In this document: positions 16,501-25,283 of the stretch, piece by piece
Position numbering within the stretch: the stretch's first letter is position 1
Layout of the letters: each line of letters begins with the position of its first letter
Source: Arthrobacter sp. B1I2
GTDB taxonomy: Bacteria; Actinomycetota; Actinomycetes; Actinomycetales; Micrococcaceae
Direction: 5' to 3'
Length of the DNA: 64,000 bases
Assembly (NCBI RefSeq): GCF_030816485.1
Contig: NZ_JAUSYC010000001.1
Span: forward strand, 3,038,001 to 3,102,000
The notes under the pieces: model-generated
Seen by the model: only the letters and a program-made list of their open reading frames with translations
The model's database searches: none
What the model was told of the DNA's origin: nothing
Made by a program: the position numbers and the translations under genes

Positions 16501-18258
16501 ATGGCACGAACTGGCCGCAAGAAACCAGGGCTCCGCGTCCTGGTCTGGCTTGGTGTAATCCTGGCAGCGTTGACCGCCGTCCTGGCCGGCGGCACCATCG
16601 CCGGGCATGCCAGCTGGGCACCCAAACTGGCGCTGGACCTTGAGGGCGGCACCCAAATGATCCTGGCCCCGAAGGTGGAGGGCGGCTCGGACATCAATGA
16701 ACAGCAGCTCAACCAGGCCGTGGCGATCATCCGCCAGCGCGTTGATGGCTCCGGCGTCTCCGAAGCGGAAATCAGCACCCAGTCCGGGCGCAACGTGGTG
16801 GTCAGCCTTCCCGGCACACCCTCCGCCGAAACCCGGAACCTGATCCAGGCTTCCGCGGACATGAACTTCCGCCCTGTGCTCCTTAACGGTGACGGCGCAC
16901 CAGTTCCCGCCGAGTCGCAGACCCCGGAGGACCAGCTGCCCAAGCCGACCGCCGAGCCGGCCAACAGCAGTGACACCAACTGGATTACGCCCGAGATCTA
17001 CAAGCAGTTCGAGGCACTGGACTGCAATAGTGCTGCAGCCGAAAAATCCGAGCGGTCCGATCCCACCAAGCCGCTGGTGACCTGCGAACCGGCCACGGAC
17101 AAGTCCCCGGCCATCAAATACATCCTGGGTCCGGTAGAGGTGAAGGGCAGCAATATCGTCACCTCGTCCTTCCAGCTGCAGCAGGGTGCCCAGGGTGCCG
17201 TCACCAATGACTGGGCCGTCAACATCCAGTTCGACGGCGAAGGAACAGCCAAGTTCAAAGAGGTCACCGAACGCCTGAACCAGTTCTATGTGGCTGCCGG
17301 CGGTGAATCGGGCACCGACCCCAAGTCCCAGTTCGCCATTGTGCTGGACGACCAGGTCATTTCCGCTCCCCGTTCGCTGGCCGTCATCACTGACGGCCGT
17401 CCGCAGATCACCGGTGGTTTCACCGAGCAGACCGCAAAGGCACTGTCCGACCAGTTGAAGTTCGGCGCCCTTCCCATCAGCTTCGACATCCAGAGCGAGC
17501 AGCAGATTTCCGCCACGCTCGGTGGTGAACAGCTGCGTATGGGCCTGCTGGCCGGCCTGATCGGGCTCCTGCTCGTTGTGGTCTACTCGCTGTTCCAGTA
17601 CCGTGCCCTGGGCTTCGTTACCATCGCATCCCTGGTGGTGGCCGGTGCCCTCACGTATCTGGCAATCGCGATCCTCGGATGGACCGAGAACTACCGGCTG
17701 TCCCTGGCCGGCGTTGCGGGCATCATCGTGGCCATTGGCCAGACTGCCGACTCCTTTATCGTCTACTTCGAGCGCATCCGTGACGAACTGCGTGAAGGCC
17801 GCGGGCTGGTGTCCGCCGTCGAAAACGGCTGGAAGCGGGCCAAGCGCACCGTCCTGGCTTCCAAAGCCGTCAACCTCCTGGCCGCACTGGTCCTGTACTT
17901 CGTGGCGGTGGGCAACGTCCGCGGCTTCGCCTTCACCCTGGGCCTGACCGCCATCGCGGACCTCATCGTGGTGTTCATGTTCACCCACCCCACGCTGCAG
18001 CTTCTGGCCCGCACCCGGTTCTTCGGTGAAGGCCACAAGTTCTCGGGGCTGGACCCCGAACGGCTGGGCGCCGTGCCGCTGTACCGCGGAGCCGGCCGCG
18101 TCCGTACCCCGGAGGACCGGCCTGTGGTGGTCCGCACCAAGAACTCCGGTGCAGCGGCCGAGGCCGAGCGCCGCATGACTATCGCCGAACGGCGCCTGGC
18201 AGAGAAGCAGGAACAGCTGGCTGGCTCGTCCAAGACCTCCGCGAAGGAGAACAAGTAA
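16501..18258 (+). CDS. secD: Protein translocase subunit SecD
   Basis: The 585-residue RND-family membrane protein uses the proton gradient to pull proteins through SecYEG. It has one N-terminal membrane segment (about 10-35), a large extracytoplasmic P1 region beginning with the conserved LALDLEGGTQM and containing an acidic/Pro-rich insert around residues 135-160, then five further membrane segments. The conserved ASLVVAGALTYLAIA and GQTADSFIVYFERIRDE blocks are present. The C-terminal 60 residues are a charged cytoplasmic tail rich in Glu, Arg and Lys. The ATG start has GAGAAAG upstream. Its stop overlaps the secF start by one base (TAATG). Confidence 0.97.
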   Translation: MARTGRKKPGLRVLVWLGVILAALTAVLAGGTIAGHASWAPKLALDLEGGTQMILAPKVEGGSDINEQQLNQAVAIIRQRVDGSGVSEAEISTQSGRNVVVSLPGTPSAETRNLIQASADMNFRPVLLNGDGAPVPAESQTPEDQLPKPTAEPANSSDTNWITPEIYKQFEALDCNSAAAEKSERSDPTKPLVTCEPATDKSPAIKYILGPVEVKGSNIVTSSFQLQQGAQGAVTNDWAVNIQFDGEGTAKFKEVTERLNQFYVAAGGESGTDPKSQFAIVLDDQVISAPRSLAVITDGRPQITGGFTEQTAKALSDQLKFGALPISFDIQSEQQISATLGGEQLRMGLLAGLIGLLLVVVYSLFQYRALGFVTIASLVVAGALTYLAIAILGWTENYRLSLAGVAGIIVAIGQTADSFIVYFERIRDELREGRGLVSAVENGWKRAKRTVLASKAVNLLAALVLYFVAVGNVRGFAFTLGLTAIADLIVVFMFTHPTLQLLARTRFFGEGHKFSGLDPERLGAVPLYRGAGRVRTPEDRPVVVRTKNSGAAAEAERRMTIAERRLAEKQEQLAGSSKTSAKENK

Positions 18259-19274
18259 TGTCAGGCTTCGCCACTTTCGGCAACGAGCTCTACACCGGAA
18301 AGCGCTCCTACAACTTTGTGGGTGCCAAGAAGATCTGGTTCATCATCGCCGCGGTGGGGGTGGCCCTGTCCATCATCATCCCGGTGGCCAAGGGGGGCTT
18401 CAACCTCGGCATCGAGTTCCGGGGCGGCTCTGAATTCACGGTGTCCAACGTCAAGACCACCGATGCCGGCATCGGTGAGAAGGCGGTGACGGACGTTGTG
18501 TCCGGCAGTGTCCCGCGCGTGGCCAATGTGGCCGGCAACACCATGCGCATCCAGACCGACAAGCTTACGGACGACGAGACCCTCCGGATCAAGGAGGGCC
18601 TCACCAGCGCCTACGGCGTTACCGACAACGAGGTAACCTCCACGTTCGTCGGCCCCACCTGGGGCGCTGACGTAACCAAGCAGGCGCTGATCGGCCTGGT
18701 GGTGTTCGTGCTGCTCGCTGCCCTGCTGATGGCCCTGTACTTCCGCACCTGGAAGATGTCCCTCTCGGCACTGGCCGGCATGGCCGTGACCATGTTCATC
18801 ACGGCCGGGGTGTACGCCCTCAGCGATTTCGAGGTCACCCCGTCGGCCATTATCGGGTTCCTTACTGTCCTCAGCTACTCGCTGTACGACACCGTGGTGG
18901 TCTTCGACAAGATCCGGGAGAACACGACCGGAATCGACGCGTCCACGCGCCGGACCTTCGGTGAGGAAGTCAACCTCGCGGTCAACCAGACGCTGGTGCG
19001 GTCCATCAACACCATGATGGTGGCCATTCTCCCCGTGGGGGCCATCCTGTTCATTGGCGCCGGACTCCTTGGTGCAGGAACCCTGCGGGACCTGTCCCTG
19101 GCCCTGTTCGTTGGCATCCTTATCGGTACAGCGGCAACCATCTTCGTGGCCGCTCCAATGTACGCCTGGCTCCGCCAGGGCGAACCGGAGCTCGTGAAGC
19201 AGGCAAGGCGTGTTGAGCAGCGGCGTGCCGGGGCAGCGGAGCGTGCAGTTCCGGCGTCGCCCGCCAAGGCCTGA
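18258..19274 (+). CDS. secF: Protein translocase subunit SecF
   Basis: The 338-residue partner of SecD has six membrane segments, the N-terminal signature GIEFRGGSEF and the hallmark DTVVVFDKIREN in the fourth segment region. The C-terminal tail (PELVKQARRVEQRR) is short and basic. It is translationally coupled to secD by a one-base overlap. A hairpin follows at 19306-19342, probably ending the yajC-secDF transcript before the (p)ppGpp synthetase gene. Confidence 0.97.
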   Translation: MSGFATFGNELYTGKRSYNFVGAKKIWFIIAAVGVALSIIIPVAKGGFNLGIEFRGGSEFTVSNVKTTDAGIGEKAVTDVVSGSVPRVANVAGNTMRIQTDKLTDDETLRIKEGLTSAYGVTDNEVTSTFVGPTWGADVTKQALIGLVVFVLLAALLMALYFRTWKMSLSALAGMAVTMFITAGVYALSDFEVTPSAIIGFLTVLSYSLYDTVVVFDKIRENTTGIDASTRRTFGEEVNLAVNQTLVRSINTMMVAILPVGAILFIGAGLLGAGTLRDLSLALFVGILIGTAATIFVAAPMYAWLRQGEPELVKQARRVEQRRAGAAERAVPASPAKA

Positions 19275-19305
19275 CGGGCAGCCGCCGACGGTCACAATCC
19301 ACCCG

Positions 19306-19342
19306 GAAGCCGGGCGACGCGCACTTTGCGTTGCCCGGCTTC
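19306..19342 (+). terminator. Hairpin terminator after secF
   Basis: GAAGCCGGGC (19306-19315) pairs perfectly with GCCCGGCTTC (19333-19342), with an inner ACGC/GCGT stem. There is no T-run, so termination strength is uncertain; such bare hairpins are common in high-GC genomes. Confidence 0.6.
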
Positions 19343-19384
19343 TGCTCGTGCAGGCCCGGTTATAAAAGTGGCTGCCCGGAGGAA

Positions 19385-19390
19385 TAGACT
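19385..19390 (+). promoter_or_regulatory. Possible -10 box for rsh
   Basis: A TAGACT hexamer sits about 40 bases before the rsh start, after the secF hairpin; transcription would begin near 19397. The same hexamer occurs upstream of yajC. No clear -35 is visible. Confidence 0.35.
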
Positions 19391-19423
19391 GAGGTAATTA
19401 AGTCGGTGGTGAGGGGTGCTTCA

Positions 19424-21814
19424 TTGGAAGAACGTTCGGCGTCAACGCCAACGGCACAGGAAGAAAAAAATCCTGCCGGTATTCAAGCCGGTGCGGGATC
19501 TTCCGCACGCCCAGGCTCATTGGTTCCTGTTGACAATTCAGGATCACGCCCCACGTTTCCCGGCCGCAGGGAGCGCACCCGCTCCCGGCTTGCCCGCCTG
19601 ACCGGACGCGGAACCGCCACATACTCACCCATCCTTGAGCCGCTGCTGCGGACCGTGCGCGCCAACAATCCCAAAGAGGACTTCGACCTCATCCAGCGGG
19701 CCTTCGACGTCGCCGAACGCAGCCACCGCGGACAAAAGCGCAAGAGCGGGGACCCGTACATCACCCACCCGGTGGCTGTGGCCACCATCCTCGCCGAACT
19801 GGGCCTCAGCGGCACCACGCTGGCGGCTGCCCTGCTGCACGACACGGTCGAGGACACCCCTTACACCCTGGCGGACCTGAAGCGGGACTTCGGGCCGGAA
19901 GTGGCCATGCTGGTGGACGGCGTGACCAAACTGGACAAGGTCAGCTTTGGCGAGGCGGCACAGTCCGAGACGGTCCGCAAGATGGTTGTGGCCATGGCCA
20001 AGGACATCCGCGTACTGATGATCAAGCTGGCGGACCGGCTGCACAACGCGCGCACCTGGCGCTTCGTCTCGGCCGAATCGTCGGCCCGCAAGGCCCGGGA
20101 AACCCTGGAAATCTTCGCCCCGCTGGCCCACCGCCTGGGTATGAACACCATCAAATGGGAGCTTGAGGACCTGTCCTTCGCGGCCCTTTACCCCAAGGTG
20201 TACGAAGAAATCGTACGGATGGTGGGGGACAGGACGCCCGAGCGGGAAAAGAGCCTGGGTGTCATCCGCGACCAGATCACCGAGGACCTGCGCGCTGCCC
20301 GGATCAAAGCCACCATCACCGGCCGGCCCAAACACTATTACTCCATCTACCAGAAGATGATTGTCCGCGACAAGGACTTCGACGACATCAACGACCTTAT
20401 GGGTGTCCGCGTCCTGGTGGACTCCGTCCGGGACTGCTACGCCGCCCTGGGCACCATGCACTCGCGCTGGAACCCCCTGCCCGGCAGGTTCAAGGACTAC
20501 ATCGCGATGCCCAAATTCAACATGTACCAGTCCCTGCACACCACCGTGATCGGACCCGGCGGCAAGCCGGTGGAAATCCAGATCCGCACCCATGAAATGC
20601 ACCGCCGGGCTGAATACGGCGTTGCAGCCCACTGGAAATACAAGGACCAGCCAAACCGTACCGCCGTCGGTCCCGGAAGCCCGCGGGACGGCGACATGGG
20701 GTGGCTCCGCTCCCTGGTCGACTGGCAGCAGGAGACCTCGGATCCCGGGGAGTTTCTGGATTCGCTGCGCTTTGAAATCAACGCCCGCGAAGTCTTCGTG
20801 TTTACGCCCAAGGGCGAAGTCATGGCGCTGCCGGCAGGCTCGACGCCGGTGGACTTTGCTTACGCCGTGCACACCGAGGTGGGCCACCGCACTATCGGTG
20901 CCAGGGTCAATGGAAAACTGGTCCCGCTCAACAGCGAGCTGAACCATGGCGACTGGGTGGAGATCTTCACCTCAAAGGCCGAGGGGGCCGGGCCCAGCCA
21001 GGACTGGCAGCACTTCGTTAAGAGCGCCAGAGCGCGCAACAAGATCCGCCAGTGGTTCAGCAAGGAACGCCGCGAAGAAGCGATCGACCGCGGCAAGGAG
21101 CTGCTGACCCGCGCCATGCGGAAACAGCAACTTCCGTTACAGCGGCTGATGACGCACGAGGCACTGGCCGCCGTGGCCGAGGAATTCAAGTACGCGGACA
21201 TCTCCGGGCTTTACGCCGGCGTGGGCGACGGGCACACGTCCGCGCAGTCGGTCATGGAAAAGCTCATTGAGAGCCTGGGGGGCAACGAGAGCGCCGATGA
21301 TGACGTCGAAGAGGTCAGCATCCCCACCCAGGTCAGCAAGGTCCGCTTCTCCGACTCCGGTGTTGTGGTCCGCGGCGTGGGTGACGTCTGGGTGAAGCTG
21401 GCGCGCTGCTGCACGCCTGTGCCGCCGGACCCTATCCTCGGCTTCGTGACCAGAGGATCCGGCGTCTCCGTGCACCGTACCGACTGCACCAACATCTCGG
21501 ACCTGAAGGACCAGCCGGACCGGATCGTGGATGTGGACTGGGCACCAACCCAGTCGAGCGTCTTCCTGGTGGAAATCCAGGTTGAGGCCCTGGACCGGAA
21601 GTCCCTGCTCTCGGACGTGACTCGGGTCCTGTCGGACAACCACGTCAACATTCTCGCTGCCAGCGTCCACACTTCGACGGACCGGGTGGCCATCTCAAAG
21701 TTCGCGTTCGAGATGGGCGACCCCAAGTACCTCAGCCACGTCCTCAGCGCCGTCCGTCGGATCGACGGGGTTTTCGACGTCTACCGCACTACCGGGAACA
21801 AGCGACGGAGCTAG
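19424..21814 (+). CDS. rel: Bifunctional (p)ppGpp synthetase/hydrolase (Rel/Rsh)
   Basis: The ~796-residue stringent-response enzyme has all long-Rsh domains in order. The HD hydrolase has HDTVEDT intact, so it should degrade (p)ppGpp. The synthetase has the [13 protein letters not shown] and [11 protein letters not shown] motifs. A TGS domain ([11 protein letters not shown]), a zinc-finger-like region with [10 protein letters not shown] and a C-terminal ACT domain follow. It makes and removes the alarmone in response to uncharged tRNA on the ribosome. The start is unclear: TTG 19424 has GAGGGG seven bases upstream and is my choice; GTG codons at 19406 and 19409 are in frame. The last 120 bases are overlapped on the other strand by the next gene. 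Confidence 0.96.
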   Translation: MEERSASTPTAQEEKNPAGIQAGAGSSARPGSLVPVDNSGSRPTFPGRRERTRSRLARLTGRGTATYSPILEPLLRTVRANNPKEDFDLIQRAFDVAERSHRGQKRKSGDPYITHPVAVATILAELGLSGTTLAAALLHDTVEDTPYTLADLKRDFGPEVAMLVDGVTKLDKVSFGEAAQSETVRKMVVAMAKDIRVLMIKLADRLHNARTWRFVSAESSARKARETLEIFAPLAHRLGMNTIKWELEDLSFAALYPKVYEEIVRMVGDRTPEREKSLGVIRDQITEDLRAARIKATITGRPKHYYSIYQKMIVRDKDFDDINDLMGVRVLVDSVRDCYAALGTMHSRWNPLPGRFKDYIAMPKFNMYQSLHTTVIGPGGKPVEIQIRTHEMHRRAEYGVAAHWKYKDQPNRTAVGPGSPRDGDMGWLRSLVDWQQETSDPGEFLDSLRFEINAREVFVFTPKGEVMALPAGSTPVDFAYAVHTEVGHRTIGARVNGKLVPLNSELNHGDWVEIFTSKAEGAGPSQDWQHFVKSARARNKIRQWFSKERREEAIDRGKELLTRAMRKQQLPLQRLMTHEALAAVAEEFKYADISGLYAGVGDGHTSAQSVMEKLIESLGGNESADDDVEEVSIPTQVSKVRFSDSGVVVRGVGDVWVKLARCCTPVPPDPILGFVTRGSGVSVHRTDCTNISDLKDQPDRIVDVDWAPTQSSVFLVEIQVEALDRKSLLSDVTRVLSDNHVNILAASVHTSTDRVAISKFAFEMGDPKYLSHVLSAVRRIDGVFDVYRTTGNKRRS

Positions 21815-22468
21815 CAGGTCAAGCTTTTCCAGCGCAGCTCGCTTGTGCGGTACCCGTGGGCTTGCCTCGATGGCGCGCACCAGGAGGCGGAGCCTCACGT
21901 CCTGTTGCGGTCGGCCCAGCAGTCCGGCCAGGGCTGGCACGGCGCGTTCGGTTTCCACGTGCAGGGCGATATCAAGCGCGGTCCGCAACGGACTGGAGAC
22001 CATCAGTCCGCCCAGGCTGATTACATCAAATGGTCCCAGCCTCACTTCGTGGAGCGTGCAGCCGCGGGTATTCCGGAGGCTGGATACCCTGCGTTTCGCG
22101 TCCACCAGCAGCGCCAGCCGGTCCGGTTCCGCTGCGCAGCCGTAGATCCAGGCGGCCGTCATCCGCCCGGCGACAACACGTTGCCGGATGGCTGGCGGCA
22201 CAGCTCCGGCGGCCGCCCTGGCCCGCAGCTGCGGGGATGCCGGTATTCCGGGGAGCGTGTAGCCATGCTGATGGAACCGGGTCAACAGTCCGTCGGCTGC
22301 CAGGGACTGCAGTTCAGGACCAGCAAAGGGCACGCCGGGTGCGTACAGGTCCGGAAAGCGCGGCGGCGCGGCTGCCTCCGCACCGTTTGCCTGCAAGCCC
22401 GGCCGTAAGCCGGCAGTGGGGGCTTCCCTGCCGGGACCGGCGGCGGAGGAAGGTGGGGGTGAGGCCAT
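21695..22468 (-). CDS. AbiEi-antitoxin-like protein of unknown function, overlapping rsh
   Basis: This 257-residue protein resembles actinobacterial proteins annotated as type IV toxin-antitoxin AbiEi-family antitoxins. They share a core in which a variable N-terminus is followed by a W-I-Y-G motif (AAWIYG), a strand-rich middle, the [16 protein letters not shown] segment and a helical C-terminus. No AbiEii-type nucleotidyltransferase toxin is next to it, so it is an orphan. The ATG has GGGGG just upstream. Its final 39 residues are encoded antisense to the rsh C-terminal ACT domain, a 120-base convergent overlap. The family assignment is by pattern only and its function is unknown. It lies 115 bases after the DUF349 gene on the same strand, separated by a large hairpin. 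Confidence 0.65.
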   Translation of the reverse strand: MASPPPSSAAGPGREAPTAGLRPGLQANGAEAAAPPRFPDLYAPGVPFAGPELQSLAADGLLTRFHQHGYTLPGIPASPQLRARAAAGAVPPAIRQRVVAGRMTAAWIYGCAAEPDRLALLVDAKRRVSSLRNTRGCTLHEVRLGPFDVISLGGLMVSSPLRTALDIALHVETERAVPALAGLLGRPQQDVRLRLLVRAIEASPRVPHKRAALEKLDLLAPSLVPGSAVDVENPVDPTDGAEDVAEVLGVAHLEREL

Positions 22469-22501
22469 ACCCCCATCCTGCCCGGACGCGGTTAACAGGC
22501 A

Positions 22502-22543
22502 CAGGCCCGGTCCAGGTTATGTGGATAACCGGGACCGGGCCTG
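22502..22543. terminator. Long hairpin between the DUF349 and AbiEi-like genes, with a DnaA-box-like apex
   Basis: CAGGCCCGGTCC (22502-22513) pairs with GGACCGGGCCTG (22532-22543). Inside it, GGTTAT pairs with ATAACC around a GTGG loop, with one A/G mismatch between the two stems. The apex contains TGTGGATAA (22520-22528), the complement of TTATCCACA. It lies 41 bases after the DUF349 stop and 34 before the next minus-strand start, so a terminator or attenuator role is likely. Confidence 0.6.
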
Positions 22544-22583
22544 CGCAATCAGTTCAGGACAGGAACCTCAGGACAAGAAAGGG

Positions 22584-24167
22584 TCAGGCCAGCTCGCTGG
22601 CGGAACGCTGGATCTGGTCGAGCCAGGCCTGGCGTGCCTCGAGGGCTTCCTGCGCGGCCTTGATCCTGCGCTGGTCGCCGGTCTTCTCAGCGTTGGCAAG
22701 GTCATCCTGGAGGCCGGCGATGGCGGATTCCAGCTGCGAGAGCGCACTGTTGGTGCGTGCCTTGCGTTCAGGGTTGGACCGCTGCCACTGCTCTTCCTCC
22801 GCATGGCGCACGGCGTCTTCAACCTTCCGCAGCCCTGCTTCGACCCGTCCCATGTCGGCGCGGGGCACCTTGCCGGCTTCCTCCCAGCGGTCACGGATGG
22901 ACTGAAGGGCCTTCTTGGCAGCTGCCAGGTCCTTCACGGGCAGGATGGTGTTGGCCTCTGCCAACAGCGCCTCCTTCACCGTGAGGTTGGCGGCGTATTC
23001 CTGGTCGATCTCCTCATTGGCGGCCTGCCGGGACGTGAAGAAAACATCCTGCGCGGCGCGGAACCGTGCCCACAACGCGTCATCGTCCTTGCGGCTTGCC
23101 CGCGGTGAGGCCTTCCACTGGTCCATCAGCCGGCGGTATTCACCGGCAGCGTAGCCCCAGTCGGTGGAGGTGGAGAGCGCCTCGGCCTCGGCGATCAGTT
23201 TCTCCTTGGCGGCCTTCGCGGTGGAGTTGTTGCTGTCCAGCTGGGAGAAGTAGGCGCGGCGATGGCGGTCGAAAACGGTGCGTGCGGCACGGAAGCGCTT
23301 CCACAGGGCGTCTTCGTTGCTGCGGCCCAGGCGGACTCCACTTTTTTGGGCTGCCTTCCAGTTCTCGAAGAGCTCGTTCATCCGGGCGCTGGAGGTCTTC
23401 CACTGAGTCTGGGCCGGATCCTGGCCGGAGATCTGCTCTGCCTCGGCCACGATGGCTTCACGTGCTGCGAGCTCGGAGGCGCGCACCGCTTCGTGCTCGG
23501 CCTTCTCAGCCTTTTCCAGCTCCGTGATCTGTTCTGCCAGCTTGTCCAGGCGCGCCTCCGCCGCACGGAGGTCGCCCACCATGTTCCGCTCGGCGAGCTG
23601 TTCACGCAGGTGCGTCACGGTCTTGTGCATGTCGGTGCTGGGCGCCTTGGAGCTGACCCGCTGCTCCAGGAGCACGACCTGGGCCACGACGTCGTCGTAT
23701 TTCCGCGCGAAATAGAGCAGCGCTTCGTCATCGCTGACGCCGGGGTACTGCCCCACGGGGTGTTCGCCGCCGTCGATGGTCAGGTAGACGTGGCCGTCCC
23801 CCTCCACCCGGCCCCACTTGGAGGCTTCGGCAACAGACGTGCCGGGCGCAGCGGCAGCCGGCGCTGCGGCGGGAGCGGCAGCGGCAGGCTTGGGACGCGA
23901 AGCGAAGGCTGCAGGAGAGGGTGCAGACGGACGCACTCCGGGAGCCGGTGCAGCGGCAGGCGCGGGCGCTTCCGCAGCCGTTGTCCCGCCGTCCTGGTCT
24001 TCAGCAGCCTGGTGTTCGGCGTTCTGGCCGCCGCCCTCTTCAGGAGCGATGGCTTCAGGGGTCACGGGGTACTGCCCGGCATTGGCATCAGTACCGCCAA
24101 CCTCGGCCGGAGCCGCTGTTTCGGTCACGTCTGTTGCTGTTTCGTCGGATTTCTGACTGTCTGTCAC
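22584..24167 (-). CDS. DUF349-domain protein
   Basis: The 527-residue cytoplasmic protein has an Ala/Pro/Glu-rich, probably disordered first ~100 residues. A small folded region with GEHPVGQYPGVSDDEALLYF follows, then several repeats of the helical DUF349 type. Each repeat has a W-K-A...R...DALWxRFRAA signature (residues such as DALWKRFRAAR and DALWARFRAAQ). The family is widespread in actinobacteria and has no firmly established role. The repeats predict an elongated helical structure, suggesting scaffolding or nucleic-acid/ribosome contact, but this is only inference. The start is GTG at 24167, with no strong ribosome site. It is followed by the cyclophilin gene upstream on the same strand, 67 bases apart. 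Confidence 0.85.
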   Translation of the reverse strand: MTDSQKSDETATDVTETAAPAEVGGTDANAGQYPVTPEAIAPEEGGGQNAEHQAAEDQDGGTTAAEAPAPAAAPAPGVRPSAPSPAAFASRPKPAAAAPAAAPAAAAPGTSVAEASKWGRVEGDGHVYLTIDGGEHPVGQYPGVSDDEALLYFARKYDDVVAQVVLLEQRVSSKAPSTDMHKTVTHLREQLAERNMVGDLRAAEARLDKLAEQITELEKAEKAEHEAVRASELAAREAIVAEAEQISGQDPAQTQWKTSSARMNELFENWKAAQKSGVRLGRSNEDALWKRFRAARTVFDRHRRAYFSQLDSNNSTAKAAKEKLIAEAEALSTSTDWGYAAGEYRRLMDQWKASPRASRKDDDALWARFRAAQDVFFTSRQAANEEIDQEYAANLTVKEALLAEANTILPVKDLAAAKKALQSIRDRWEEAGKVPRADMGRVEAGLRKVEDAVRHAEEEQWQRSNPERKARTNSALSQLESAIAGLQDDLANAEKTGDQRRIKAAQEALEARQAWLDQIQRSASELA

Positions 24168-24234
24168 CGCTAAAAGTCTTTCGCTTGGAGGGAAATACTC
24201 AGGTACTGCACCGTGACCTGTCCGGCCCGGCCTC

Positions 24235-25053
24235 CTACTTCAGAGAGAACGAGTCTATCGTGACTGGTTGTTTTGGCGCGCCGTCCGTGTCGCCGGCACC
24301 CGGGGTGATGCCTGCGGCAGCGATGTTGGACACGACGTCAAGCCCCGACGTCACCTTTCCCACCACCGTATAGCCGCCGGCTGCGTCCGCCGGAATGACG
24401 GTGTCCTTGTAGACAATGAAGAACTGTGTTCCATTGCCGTAGGCATTGTTCCCCGTGCGGGCCACGGCGATGGTGCCGGCGGGGTAGGTGTTGTCGGCGG
24501 GGGTGTTTTCCAGCGGGCCCCACGTATAGTCCGGGTCGCCCTGCCCGTCTCCATTGGGCGAGCCGCACTGCAGCACGCCGAACTGGTCAGCAGTGGTGAG
24601 CCGGTGGCACGTCTTGCCGTTGAAGTAGCCTTCGTCGCTGAGGGACTTGAAGACGGCGGCCGCCTGCGGAGCTTTGGTCCCGTCCACTTCCACGCCGAGC
24701 GGGCTGCCGTTCAGCTGCAGCTGGCCGGTGAACGTTTTGCCCGCGGCCGTGTCCGCTGCCGGGATGTTTGGCGCATTGGTTGCCGGCGCCGAGGGTGTGG
24801 CGGAGGCGCTTGCCGAGGCGGACGGTTCCGTCAGCCCTGCCTGTGCGGCGGCGTATTCGTCTTCGGTGGGGTTCCCGGCGAATGCCGTGAGTTGGAGGAC
24901 GACGGCGAGCACCACGGCGGCGGTTCCGGCACCGGCGGCTACCAGGTTGTCGCGCTTCCGCCGCTTCTCCTGGGCGCGGCGGAGCTCACGCTTGGCTTCC
25001 ATTTGCTGGATGCGCCGTTTCGTTTCGCGTGCACTGCGTGAACTGGCCGCCAA
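24235..25053 (-). CDS. Membrane-anchored cyclophilin-type peptidyl-prolyl isomerase
   Basis: The 272-residue protein starts with a highly basic cytoplasmic stretch of about 35 residues, then one membrane segment (about 37-59), a Ser/Ala/Pro-rich linker and an extracytoplasmic cyclophilin domain. Cyclophilin features include the CHRL segment corresponding to the FHR active-site motif, GTIAVAR, and NGTQFFIVY. It probably assists folding of exported proteins by proline isomerisation; activity is inferred. The start is TTG with GAGGAGG eight bases upstream, a strong ribosome site that decides it. It is divergent from hisS, with an inverted repeat in the space between. Confidence 0.9.
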   Translation of the reverse strand: MAASSRSARETKRRIQQMEAKRELRRAQEKRRKRDNLVAAGAGTAAVVLAVVLQLTAFAGNPTEDEYAAAQAGLTEPSASASASATPSAPATNAPNIPAADTAAGKTFTGQLQLNGSPLGVEVDGTKAPQAAAVFKSLSDEGYFNGKTCHRLTTADQFGVLQCGSPNGDGQGDPDYTWGPLENTPADNTYPAGTIAVARTGNNAYGNGTQFFIVYKDTVIPADAAGGYTVVGKVTSGLDVVSNIAAAGITPGAGDTDGAPKQPVTIDSFSLK

Positions 25054-25161
25054 GGGTCCTCCTCATCGTCGGGCTGCTGGTGCCCGGCGGATGGCCGCAG
25101 GGCGCAGGTGTTCGGGGCCAGGCTTTGCCGGTCCGCCGCATTAGAGATGCACACGGATGAC

Positions 25162-25192
25162 GCATAAACTGGCTGCCGCACATAGTTTATGC
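25162..25192. promoter_or_regulatory. Perfect 9-bp inverted repeat in the divergent cyclophilin/hisS region
   Basis: GCATAAACT (25162-25170) and AGTTTATGC (25184-25192) are exact reverse complements separated by 13 bases. The repeat is AT-rich within GC-rich sequence and lies about 110 bases before the cyclophilin start and 92 before hisS. It could be a regulator binding site, or two opposed -10 regions; TAGTTT at 25183-25188 fits a -10 for hisS. The rest of the 230-base gap shows nothing else. Confidence 0.5.
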
Positions 25193-25283
25193 ATGGCTGG
25201 CTGTGTTGCCGCCGCATGCCGTCTTTGAGGGGCGCGGGCCGGCAGCTCCGGCGCACCTTCCACCCCTAAGGAGAACCTTCCCC

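Noticed and set aside
23262..24173. A 303-codon plus-strand frame opposite the DUF349 gene
   Set aside because: The low-complexity Gly/Arg/Ser composition and lack of a ribosome site mark it as an antisense shadow of the Ala-rich coding strand.
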